Part shown: positions 58,167 to 64,000 of the stretch, in pieces
How the letters are laid out: every line of letters begins with the position of its first letter
Numbering within the stretch: the stretch's first letter is position 1
Assembly (NCBI RefSeq): GCF_016745255.1
Contig: NZ_JADOEQ010000014.1
Span: 62,001-126,000 of the forward strand
Reading direction: 5' to 3'
Length of the DNA: 64,000 bases
Source: Enterococcus sp. BWR-S5
GTDB taxonomy: Bacteria > Bacillota > Bacilli > Lactobacillales > Enterococcaceae
Notes under the pieces: model-generated
Databases searched by the model: none
The model's input: only the letters and a program-made list of their open reading frames with translations
What the model was told of the DNA's origin: nothing
Translations under genes and position numbers: made by a program

Positions 58167-58895
58167 TTATTGTTTTTCGTCAATTTTCTTTTCTAAAGCT
58201 TCTACTTTTTCTATTAAATATTCTATCTTAGTTAATAGTTCATCTTTTGATTCACCAGATTGACTTTCGCCTCCATTAAAAAATTCAGTAATCGTCGAAG
58301 TAAGCAAACCTATGAAACCAATTCCCAAAAGCATCAGAACAATCGCTGCTATCCTACCGAATGGGGAAGTTGGGGAAATATCTCCGTAACCCACTGTTGT
58401 TGTAGTAACAAGCGCCCACCAAAGAGAGTCTGCGAAAGGGACATTTTCAGCAACCGAGTAAGTCGTTGCTGAAATTAAAATGAGAATTACGCTTATGTAT
58501 AGTACATTAATAAAGCCGTTTGTCTTAAGAAATCCATTTAGATTCCTTGATAGTTTGCCAGTTATGCCAACTAATCTGCTGAGCCTAGATATACGACTTA
58601 TCCTAGCTATCCTAAAAATCCTAGCTACTCTAAAAAATGAGAAAATAGAGGAGAATGGAATAATAGCAATTAAATCGAAGATATTCGTTAGAAAAAATTT
58701 CTTCTTCTCTTCAGCAAGGTACAGTCTAGCAATATAATCTACAGCAAAGATAATCAATATGGATGTATCAACAACTAGGTATGGTTGTTCTGAAAGATTT
58801 ATAACAGATGCAAAATCGAGAACAACCATGAATATAGACAAAATCGAAAGAACAATTATTGAAAACTCATAATTTTTATTTTTAAATATTTTCAT
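58167..58895 (-). CDS. Voltage-gated-type potassium channel (six-helix)
   Basis: 242 residues. Four N-terminal helices form a voltage-sensor-like domain. S4 carries arginines at every third residue (RVARIFRIARISRISRLSRL). A pore loop follows with the selectivity filter TTVGYGD, then S6 and a C-terminal coiled coil (LLTKIEYLIEKVEALEKKI) for tetramer assembly. It lies between integrase and regulator, where accessory genes unrelated to replication usually sit. RBS AAGGAG. Roles could be superinfection exclusion or altering lysogen membrane potential; neither is proven. Confidence 0.85.
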   Translation of the reverse strand: MKIFKNKNYEFSIIVLSILSIFMVVLDFASVINLSEQPYLVVDTSILIIFAVDYIARLYLAEEKKKFFLTNIFDLIAIIPFSSIFSFFRVARIFRIARISRISRLSRLVGITGKLSRNLNGFLKTNGFINVLYISVILILISATTYSVAENVPFADSLWWALVTTTTVGYGDISPTSPFGRIAAIVLMLLGIGFIGLLTSTITEFFNGGESQSGESKDELLTKIEYLIEKVEALEKKIDEKQ

Positions 58896-58986
58896 TTCTT
58901 CTCCTTATCTCTGGTATAATTCTATTTGTAATAGGCCTTAGAGATAAGGGGATAGCTAATCAGTATTTGCGGTACTGATTAGCTAT

Positions 58987-59880
58987 TTATCTGTCTTTTA
59001 TTAACGAATCTTTGATATTATTAGGATCACCAAACGCAAGCTCTTCAATTTCTTCTTTCAATAAATTCGCTGTAGCATCGTCTCCTAAATCTCTTAACAC
59101 AGAGATATAATTCAACAACTTCCCATAATACTCAGAATCATGCGTAGTAAGAAATAGGCAGAGATTTTCTAAATATCTAATAGAGAGCTTGAAGTAGTAA
59201 TCCGACTTTTGCGCATCAATATTTTTAGATTGTTCAAGATAGTACATCGCTTCTTCGTAATGTCCATCATAAATCCTTTTAGAAATAACATTTAGAACTG
59301 CTGTGAAAGCATACTTTTTTGTTTCGGAATCACGCATATTTTCTTGTTCGATAGGGTACATTTTAGTGAAAATTAACTTTGATTCATTATCTGGAAAGTA
59401 AATAACTACATTGCATAGAAGGCAATAATCAAAATATCCATAATACTTTCTAGTAGATAAATGATTAACTAAATGTTGAACTTCATTTCTAGTCAATTCC
59501 TTTAGGTCCCATTCGTCTTTAAAATGACTTTTAATCGAATAATAATACATTAAGTTTTTGGAAATATCAGAATACTGGTAATCTGATTTGAAATAATTCT
59601 CAAGTAAGAAGTCTCTGAGAAGCTTATCTGACGGACTACCGGAAGCTCTTCTAAATTGGAGTACAAAGTTATGAGGGTAGTCTAGTTTGCTGGCAAAGTT
59701 ATAAAATTCGACAGGTTCCAAATCAAGTGTATCTATTATTTGGTTCAGAGTATTTTGATTCAAAATTATTTTTCCGGATTCTATTCGTGACAATGTTTGC
59801 AGAGTTTTTCCAATATTTACATCAGATAATCTTAGCTCCTTTTTCTTCCTGAGTGTTCTTATTGCATTTCCCAAATCCAT
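58987..59880 (-). CDS. Rgg/MutR-type transcriptional regulator
   Basis: 297 residues. An N-terminal XRE helix-turn-helix (GNAIRTLRKKKELRLSDVNI, LSRIESGKIILNQNTL) is joined to a C-terminal domain of about 220 residues made of TPR-like helices (YEEAMYYLEQSKNIDAQ). This is the Rgg/GadR/MutR layout, whose members are often controlled by short peptides. A 20-residue hydrophobic peptide is encoded 205 bp away in the divergent direction (60086). Confidence 0.8.
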   Translation of the reverse strand: MDLGNAIRTLRKKKELRLSDVNIGKTLQTLSRIESGKIILNQNTLNQIIDTLDLEPVEFYNFASKLDYPHNFVLQFRRASGSPSDKLLRDFLLENYFKSDYQYSDISKNLMYYYSIKSHFKDEWDLKELTRNEVQHLVNHLSTRKYYGYFDYCLLCNVVIYFPDNESKLIFTKMYPIEQENMRDSETKKYAFTAVLNVISKRIYDGHYEEAMYYLEQSKNIDAQKSDYYFKLSIRYLENLCLFLTTHDSEYYGKLLNYISVLRDLGDDATANLLKEEIEELAFGDPNNIKDSLIKDR

Positions 59881-60085
59881 TTATAACAGCCTTTCTAAGT
59901 GTGTTTTACGTGTAATGTAATCGCAAAAAATATGGTTTGTTATGCTATTTTACCTTCGATAGTAAGATAAAAATTACAATCCACTCTTTTTTAGTTGCTT
60001 TAAACGCAAACGATTTTTTTTCTTCCTTTAGTTCATGAGTTTTATCTGCTAAAATTTACATATAAAGTAAGGAAGGAGAGATAAA

Positions 60086-60148
60086 ATGACAATTGCTGTA
60101 TTGGTAACAGTAGTGATAGTACCTCTAATTATTCAAACAGGGGTATAA
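60086..60148 (+). CDS. 20-residue hydrophobic peptide (type I toxin or signal candidate)
   Basis: ATG 60086 behind a perfect AAGGAAGGAGAG. The product is MTIAVLVTVVIVPLIIQTGV, almost all hydrophobic with a central Pro, as in Fst/TxpA-type membrane toxins (which share a hydrophobic core around VxPxxxxG). An opposing RNA with its own terminator lies directly downstream (60147-60239). The alternative is a small hydrophobic peptide pheromone for the adjacent Rgg regulator, but it lacks the basic N-terminus common in those. Confidence 0.6.
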   Translation: MTIAVLVTVVIVPLIIQTGV

Positions 60149-60239
60149 AAAAACAGGAGCCACATCCCCGACGATCAATCTCAGATGTTATCGCACTTAG
60201 CTAGTGCTGCTCCTGCACGCGTGCTTTAGAAGCACACCT
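60147..60239 (-). ncRNA. Candidate antisense RNA (type I antitoxin)
   Basis: On the minus strand a TATACT -10 (plus 60246-60251) has no strong -35. The RNA would run to a terminator at 60147: CAGGAGC/GCTCCTG (60209-60215 with 60154-60160) followed by seven T on that strand. An inner GCAC/GTGC hairpin lies at about 60193-60207. It converges on the 3' end of the peptide gene, the layout of Fst/par and related type I systems. Confidence 0.5.
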
Positions 60240-60333
60240 ACATCAAGTATAGCAAAATATACTTAAGAAAACACTAGTTTTTATTCCCTAAATCATTAAC
60301 CAGACCCGTTAATATAAAAAGGGAGATGTTAGT

Positions 60334-60441
60334 ATGGATTACTATAAAAAGGAAATAATCCGAATTATAAAAGGAATGTCTGATAATAGAAAGCTTGAAA
60401 AAATTCTTATCATTTTAATAAAATTAGACCAAAAAGGCTGA
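60334..60441 (+). CDS. 35-residue charged helical peptide gene
   Basis: ATG 60334 behind GGGAGATG. It reads MDYYKKEIIRIIKGMSD..., amphipathic and basic, with the end rich in Ile/Leu (KILIILIKLDQKG). The gene ends in its own terminator. Similar short peptides lie beside CI-type repressors in Gram-positive phages; I cannot assign a function. Confidence 0.55.
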   Translation: MDYYKKEIIRIIKGMSDNRKLEKILIILIKLDQKG

Positions 60442-60460
60442 GGAAACTCAGTCTTTTGTT
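60435..60460 (+). terminator. Terminator of the 35-residue peptide gene
   Basis: An 8-bp stem AGGCTGAG/CTCAGTCT with a GAAA tetraloop, then TTTTGTTTT. It overlaps the end of the convergent repressor gene. Confidence 0.8.
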
Positions 60461-60810
60461 TTGATTAAAGTATCAATAAAGCTCTCAACCAATAACAAAT
60501 CTCGTTTACTTAAATGGTTTAATTTAGTTATAATAATTGCTCGCTCGCTTGAATCATCATTTATGAGGTCTGCGATTGTTTCTGCTTGAAGATTTTCTTT
60601 TGCGTCAAGTCCTAAAATATATTCTGGAGTTAAGTCTAGTATATTTGAAAAATTTTGAATTTCATTTAGAGGGTATTGGTGTTTCAAATTCTCATAACGA
60701 GATAAAGTAGATTTTGGAATATTTAATCTCCTAGCCATCTCCGATAAGGATATTCCTAACTCATTTCTTCTACTTACAATAATATCTCGAATAGTTTTGT
60801 TGTCATTCAT
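60448..60810 (-). CDS. CI-type repressor (XRE family)
   Basis: 120 residues. Helix-turn-helix at about 16-45 (LGISLSEMARRLNIPKSTLSRYENLK), then a helical C-terminus (LSKRDLLLVESFIDTLI) with no LexA-type peptidase Ser-Lys pair. It is divergent from the Cro-like gene across operators at 60845 and 60887. Without self-cleavage, induction needs an antirepressor or other signal. Confidence 0.82.
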   Translation of the reverse strand: MNDNKTIRDIIVSRRNELGISLSEMARRLNIPKSTLSRYENLKHQYPLNEIQNFSNILDLTPEYILGLDAKENLQAETIADLINDDSSERAIIITKLNHLSKRDLLLVESFIDTLIKTKD

Positions 60811-60831
60811 AAAAGCACTCCTTTCAGAGAT

Positions 60832-60860
60832 ATTATACCATATAGTTCCGAAAACGAAAC
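60832..60860 (-). promoter_or_regulatory. Repressor promoter with operator O1
   Basis: On the minus strand an extended -10 TGGTATAAT lies at 60832-60840. Operator GTTCCG-AAAA-CGAAAC spans 60845-60860 and covers the -35 position. It differs by one base from the perfect palindrome at 61166. Confidence 0.65.
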
Positions 60861-60886
60861 ATTTTTTTGATATTAAAATAAAATTC

Positions 60887-60916
60887 GTTACAAAAATGGA
60901 ACGAACCTGATATTAT
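60887..60916 (+). promoter_or_regulatory. Early promoter with operator O2
   Basis: TTACAA (60888-60893), 17 bp, TATTAT (60911-60916), driving the Cro-like gene. The 16-bp site at 60887-60902 matches the operator palindrome at 13 of 16 positions and overlaps the -35, so repressor binding would block this promoter. Confidence 0.6.
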
Positions 60917-60967
60917 ATACTCAATAAGGTTGATAATAGCCTAAGAATAAAAAGGGAGGGATGGCAG

Positions 60968-61198
60968 ATGTTTAATACAGGCAGAATAAAAGCTGAACGC
61001 ATTGCTGCTGGTTTAACTCAAGAAGATATCGCAAAAAAAATGGGATGGTCTAGAACAAAATATTCTAAGTTTGAAAATGGAAAATCAAAGACTGGTGCAG
61101 ACGATTTGGCTGAGTTTGCTGAAATAGTAGGTGCAACAAATATGAATATTTTTTTTAATTTTAATGTTCCGAAAACGGAACGAACGAAATCAGCATGA
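60968..61198 (+). CDS. Cro-like XRE regulator
   Basis: 76 residues. The helix-turn-helix covers most of the protein (IKAERIAAGLTQEDIAKKMGWSRTKYSKFENGKSK). RBS GGGAGGG. First gene of the rightward early operon, facing the CI-type repressor. Its last ten codons contain a perfect operator palindrome (61166-61181). Confidence 0.8.
   Translation: MFNTGRIKAERIAAGLTQEDIAKKMGWSRTKYSKFENGKSKTGADDLAEFAEIVGATNMNIFFNFNVPKTERTKSA
61166..61181. promoter_or_regulatory. Perfect operator palindrome O3 inside the cro-like gene
   Basis: GTTCCGAAAACGGAAC is a perfect 16-bp palindrome and the best version of O1 and O2. It lies within the last codons of the Cro-like gene, about 265 bp downstream of the early promoter. 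Confidence 0.7.
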
Positions 61199-61209
61199 GG
61201 AGGTAGCGC

Positions 61210-61344
61210 ATGAATTGGGTCATAGGATGTTGGGCATCCATAATTTTATCCGGTTTTTTCACTGCAAAGAAAGAAAAACCGAGTATAACAGGAATTATAC
61301 TCGGAAGCATTGTCGGGTACTTGCTTATAAAATATCTTGAATAA
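61210..61344 (+). CDS. 44-residue membrane protein
   Basis: ATG 61210 behind GAGGAGGTAG. Two hydrophobic segments (WVIGCWASIILSGFFTA and ITGIILGSIVGYLLIKYL) around a KKEKPS turn. It fits a small two-helix membrane protein of phage or inovirus early regions. No family recognised. Confidence 0.6.
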   Translation: MNWVIGCWASIILSGFFTAKKEKPSITGIILGSIVGYLLIKYLE

Positions 61345-61421
61345 GTAAACCTTGTATTATCGCAGGAGGTCAAGCTCGAAGAACGAAAAAGTCAAAAAAT
61401 CAGCATGAGGAGGTGCGAGGA

Positions 61422-61616
61422 ATGGAAGGAAAGAGAATAACGTCAGAAAAAGACAAGTTTGAATTCGTTGAAAATGTGTTGTCTTTCGCAATTGATAAAA
61501 GCTGGACTATCAGCAACTTAACTGATGCTTTTGGCGAGGCAATAGAGTATATGGAAAATAATGCAACACTAAACGAGCTGGCCGATCCAGAAATGCCAGC
61601 TCGTACAAAGGATTAG
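61422..61616 (+). CDS. 64-residue acidic protein, unknown
   Basis: ATG 61422 behind GAGGAGGTGCGAGG. Helical and acidic (EKDKFEFVENVLSFAIDKSW). The 17-bp AATCAGCATGAGGAGGT that carries its ribosome binding site also occurs before the previous gene (near 61188), a small duplication. Convergent with the next gene, overlapping by 4 bp. Confidence 0.55.
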   Translation: MEGKRITSEKDKFEFVENVLSFAIDKSWTISNLTDAFGEAIEYMENNATLNELADPEMPARTKD

Positions 61617-61852
61617 TAGAACTGGTATTTATACTGTCCGCTACCACGAACAATTAAATACCATCTACCCGAACCGTTAACGCTGATTGTCACAGGTGTT
61701 TTAGTGTAATGCCCTCCAAAATAGGTATATTTTTGGCCAGCATTCATCTTCTGATAATTCGAAGAATCTACTAAAAACACATCAGCGGCATGCTTTAATT
61801 CAACCCTTACGGATAGAGTACCGCTTGAATCAGCGTATGGAATTTTCGCCAT
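61613..61852 (-). CDS. DUF1883-domain protein
   Basis: About 79 residues from ATG 61852 (GAGGTG upstream on this strand). TLSVRVELKHAADVFLVDSSNY and YTYFGGHYTKTPVTISV, ending GRWYLIVRG, match DUF1883, a small beta-domain often found alone or fused to TIR domains. It is on the opposite strand within the early operon, so it is probably an accessory (lysogenic conversion) gene with separate expression. Confidence 0.75.
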   Translation of the reverse strand: MAKIPYADSSGTLSVRVELKHAADVFLVDSSNYQKMNAGQKYTYFGGHYTKTPVTISVNGSGRWYLIVRGSGQYKYQFY

Positions 61853-61965
61853 CTTTTTCACCTCGCTTTCTTCATTATTTCGACAGACCACTTATCGATA
61901 CACCGATTATACAGGAAGCGAGAAATAGAAGAAACGCCAAAAAGTAAAAAAGGAGCTGAGACACA

Positions 61966-62301
61966 ATGCCAGTAATGGAAGTAACCGAAGGTGAGCGACA
62001 AATGATTTTCGGATTAAGAAAATGCCTAGAAGAAAACAATGAGTCTCAGATGAAAACTGTAGAAGAGGCTTATTTCGCCAAATCAAAGCAAACAATCTAT
62101 ACAAAAGCGGAACTTGCTAAAAAATGGGGCTGTTCCATAAAGTTAGTTTCGCAAATATTGAATAATCATGATGTCAAACCTATCGGAAAAAGAGGGAAAG
62201 AGCATGAATTCGCCATCGAACAAGCTCAAGTTGCTAAAGATAAACATGATAAACGAACACTTCACGATCATGAATTATCGGTGAAAGTTAGAGCTATGTA
62301 A
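61966..62301 (+). CDS. HTH-containing element protein (excisionase/replication-region type)
   Basis: 111 residues, RBS AAGGAG, ATG 61966. A MerR/excisionase-like helix-turn-helix is suggested by IYTKAELAKKWGCSIKLVSQILNN (about 45-68), followed by a charged tail. It may be the excisionase or a DUF771-type protein; I cannot choose. Confidence 0.5.
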   Translation: MPVMEVTEGERQMIFGLRKCLEENNESQMKTVEEAYFAKSKQTIYTKAELAKKWGCSIKLVSQILNNHDVKPIGKRGKEHEFAIEQAQVAKDKHDKRTLHDHELSVKVRAM

Positions 62302-62321
62302 AAAAGAAAGTAGGAAACAGA

Positions 62322-62468
62322 ATGAAGCTTATGTTCATAATTATTACTCTCATCTTCTTCATAATAGCAATCGCCTATCTAAAACTACTACAATTTACAG
62401 CTGCCGGATTATATCTCATTATCTGGCTCATATTATCCATTATCTATAGAAGGGAACTAAGAGAATGA
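62322..62468 (+). CDS. 48-residue very hydrophobic membrane protein
   Basis: ATG 62322 behind AGTAGG. Nearly all hydrophobic: FIIITLIFFIIAIAYL, then TAAGLYLIIWLILSIIY and a basic end RRELRE. It overlaps the next start by 4 bp. Such tiny membrane genes in a row are common in inovirus-like and plasmid-like elements. Confidence 0.6.
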   Translation: MKLMFIIITLIFFIIAIAYLKLLQFTAAGLYLIIWLILSIIYRRELRE

Positions 62469-62644
62469 AAAGAAAAATGATTCGAATTTTACAAGATGTA
62501 GCCTTAATGTCATTGCTGGGCCTTTCTTTCAGAGCGTCCTTATCACTTGGTTTCTTATCTGTGGTTATTTGGGTGGCTGTTGGAATTACCAATGAGCCTA
62601 AGAAAATCAAGGTAAACGGAAAAGAACGAAAAATAATTAATTGA
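62465..62644 (+). CDS. 59-residue membrane protein
   Basis: ATG 62465 in an ATGA overlap. Basic N-terminus (KRKMIRILQD), one long hydrophobic region (LMSLLGLSF, LSLGFLSVVIWVAVGI) and a basic C-terminus (KKIKVNGKERK). No family recognised. Confidence 0.55.
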   Translation: MKRKMIRILQDVALMSLLGLSFRASLSLGFLSVVIWVAVGITNEPKKIKVNGKERKIIN

Positions 62645-62659
62645 ATGGAGGTGCTTTAC

Positions 62660-62881
62660 ATGCAAACAAGTTATTATCCAGACCAGATAAATAAATACAC
62701 AACGGAGGAGCAATTTCAAAAACATAGAGAAGCGCTAAATGCTATCGAAAATTATTACAACGAACACGGTATGACCACAGTCTCCTATGACTCAAGGCAA
62801 AAGATAGTCAGTGAACGGAAACTCTTAGACAAACATTATCGAAGATTCAAAAATAGAAAAAGAAGTGCTTGCGATGAATAG
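62660..62881 (+). CDS. 73-residue basic soluble protein, unknown
   Basis: ATG 62660 behind TGGAGGTGCTT. Rich in Tyr, Lys and Arg, ending HYRRFKNRKRSACDE. It overlaps the next gene by 8 bp. A nucleic acid-binding role is possible from charge alone. Confidence 0.5.
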   Translation: MQTSYYPDQINKYTTEEQFQKHREALNAIENYYNEHGMTTVSYDSRQKIVSERKLLDKHYRRFKNRKRSACDE

Positions 62882-63164
62882 ACGCTACAGCAATGAGCAA
62901 AAACAAGCAGCAACAGTATTTTTCTCTTCAAATAACGGAATCATCCTAGAAGAAGAGGAAAAACCTTCTGGAAATTATGTGTATCAAGTGAAGATAGATG
63001 GATTGAACAAGCGGTTCAAAATTGAAAACGACCGATTATGGTTGTGGAGAAATTGGGATTGGCGTCCCGTCTATGAAGCGACACTACCTAGGCTACAAGA
63101 TAACATCAGTCGGTTAGATAAACTCAGAGAAACTATTTTAGATCAAATGGAAAAAGCAACATGA
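62874..63164 (+). CDS. 96-residue protein, unknown
   Basis: ATG 62874 inside the end of the previous gene; a GTG at 62865 is the alternative. A beta-rich core (NYVYQVKIDGLNKRFKIENDRLWLWRNWDW, given here as separate parts: NYVYQVKIDG and WLWRNWDWRP) is followed by a C-terminal helix. Last gene before the presumed origin region. Confidence 0.45.
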   Translation: MNRRYSNEQKQAATVFFSSNNGIILEEEEKPSGNYVYQVKIDGLNKRFKIENDRLWLWRNWDWRPVYEATLPRLQDNISRLDKLRETILDQMEKAT

Positions 63165-63200
63165 GCAGCCACTCATATCGCTTAAAAATACAAAAGAAAA

Positions 63201-63378
63201 AACCTTGTCGGACAACAAGGTTCAACTATCTTCATCAAGAGAGACAAAGAAAACTTTTCACAGGTTAATTATACCACTCTTGATGAAGTTTTTCAATGCG
63301 AAACGTTGATAAATCGGCGTTTCTTACCACTTGTAATAGGTATTAACGTTAGGTGCATAGAAGAATAATCAAGAGTGG
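63201..63378. other. Inverted-repeat cluster, candidate rolling-circle origin
   Basis: The 225-bp gap before the Rep gene holds a hairpin AACCTTGT/ACAAGGTT (63201-63222) and a 12-bp inverted repeat CTTCATCAAGAG/CTCTTGATGAAG (63230-63241, 63287-63298). CCACTCTTGA (63284-63293) is also inverted against TCAAGAGTGG (63369-63378), and AAACG/CGTTT flank 63301-63322. The recurring TCAAGAG unit in both orientations beside a HUH initiator suggests a double-strand origin. Some arms could also act as terminators. Confidence 0.5.
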
Positions 63379-63389
63379 AGATAAGTAAA

Positions 63390-64000
63390 ATGGCATTTAT
63401 TAGAGAACGAACAATCACGATAGGAAAATATGTAGAAACAGATATCATTCCACGAACAGCAGCAGCTGAAATAGCCGTGAGAAGTAACCGAGGGAGAAAA
63501 AGAGAAGTATCCCGACCTGCTCAACAAAATCTGAATAATAAAAATAGCCATAGATACTTTACTTGGCTTCTTCAAGGGAATTTTGAAAATGGTGATTATT
63601 ATATGACTTACACATATAAGCCGAAATTTAAACCGAAGACTATAGGGGGGGCACAAAAGGAGATTAAAAATTGGCTGGGGAGGTTAAGACGTAAAGCGAA
63701 GAAAACCAGTGTCGAACTTAAGTATATGATTGTCACTGAATTTACAGAAGAGGGAGAAGCAGGAGATATAAGTAATATTCACCATCATGTGATTATTAAA
63801 AAAGGACTGAACGCAGAAGAAATTATTGACACGTGGTCCAAAGGAAGAGGGAAGAACAGAGAGCCAATCGGTATTGTCCATTTCTCTTTGATTCAATCTG
63901 ATAGCGACGGGCTATTGGCAATCGCTAACTACTTATCAAAGCAAAAAAGATGGAAAAAGGGTTGTAAAAGCTGGTCATCAAGCAAAAATCTTAACAGACC
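63390..64000 (+). CDS. rep: HUH rolling-circle replication initiator (5' part)
   Basis: At least 203 residues, open to the window edge, ATG 63390 behind GTGGAG. The HUH metal motif is IHHHVII (His131-133) and the catalytic Tyr is expected at about 181 in AIANYLSKQKR, with the following Lys, in the spacing of RCR Rep proteins. The preceding part has basic stretches (NRGRKREVSR, RLRRKAKK). It nicks the plus strand at the origin and stays covalently attached. Inoviruses, microviruses, RCR plasmids and some ICEs use this type; the C-terminus that would tell them apart is missing. Confidence 0.82.
   Translation, partial: MAFIRERTITIGKYVETDIIPRTAAAEIAVRSNRGRKREVSRPAQQNLNNKNSHRYFTWLLQGNFENGDYYMTYTYKPKFKPKTIGGAQKEIKNWLGRLRRKAKKTSVELKYMIVTEFTEEGEAGDISNIHHHVIIKKGLNAEEIIDTWSKGRGKNREPIGIVHFSLIQSDSDGLLAIANYLSKQKRWKKGCKSWSSSKNLNR

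Noticed and set aside
61907-62104. Minus-strand frame opposite the HTH gene
   Set aside because: It overlaps a gene with a strong ribosome binding site and shows a composition typical of an antisense shadow.
63201-63303. Calling the repeats before rep simply a terminator
   Set aside because: One arm is followed by five T and may terminate, but the same TCAAGAG unit recurs in both orientations up to 63378, which a terminator does not explain.

Overview
The window looks like a chromosome of a low-GC Gram-positive bacterium of the Lactobacillales, most likely Enterococcus or a close relative. The evidence is the sufCDSUB operon, a methionine T-box in front of metNIQ, Pal-type phage endolysins, an msrA with the long N-terminal extension seen in this group, and strong AGGAGG-type ribosome binding sites. 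The genus is an inference; there is no rRNA or other marker gene. I see no tRNA, rRNA, insertion sequence or CRISPR array.

1-16.97 kb is the late (tail and lysis) half of a siphovirus-type prophage. In order it holds a tail assembly chaperone pair joined by a probable -1 frameshift, a 1746-residue tape measure protein with ten 67-residue tandem repeats, a distal tail protein, a modular set of tail-tip genes, a tail-associated lysin with two peptidoglycan hydrolase domains, two paralogous fibre/receptor-binding proteins, an XhlA-like protein, an SPP1-type holin and an amidase endolysin, closed by a terminator.

17.1-36.9 kb is mostly housekeeping: rodA/ftsW, an ArsC-like protein and a GcvH-like protein, a Met T-box with metNIQ, an eight-gene operon homologous to the uncharacterised E. 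coli php-yhf cluster (order U-T-php-S-Z-Y-X-W) with its own GntR-like regulator and repeated operators, an amidase-signature protein, and the SUF iron-sulfur operon.

37.0-47.6 kb is an AT-rich accessory island. It has an orphan RelB-like antitoxin fragment, a complete type I restriction-modification system (hsdM-hsdS-hsdR), the tail end of a DUF2075 helicase-like gene, and a compact interbacterial toxin cassette: two tandem membrane-anchored candidate immunity proteins, a lipase-like protein with an N-terminal catalytic and C-terminal helical domain (the TslA 'reverse' type VII secretion architecture), and two small helical partner genes. 47.6-56.0 kb is a carbohydrate locus: an ArsR-type regulator, an ABC importer (lipoprotein plus two permeases), a small membrane protein and two tandem GH2 glycosidases.

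56.3-64.0 kb is the left end of an integrated element that has cut msrA after its codon 180. It has a tyrosine integrase, a six-helix voltage-gated-type K+ channel, an Rgg-type regulator, a tiny hydrophobic peptide gene with an opposing structured RNA (type I toxin-antitoxin-like), a CI/Cro switch with recognisable operators, several very small membrane protein genes, and, running off the window edge, a HUH rolling-circle replication initiator behind a set of inverted repeats. This combination suggests an inovirus, an integrative conjugative element or a rolling-circle satellite rather than an ordinary tailed prophage; the deciding genes lie beyond the window.
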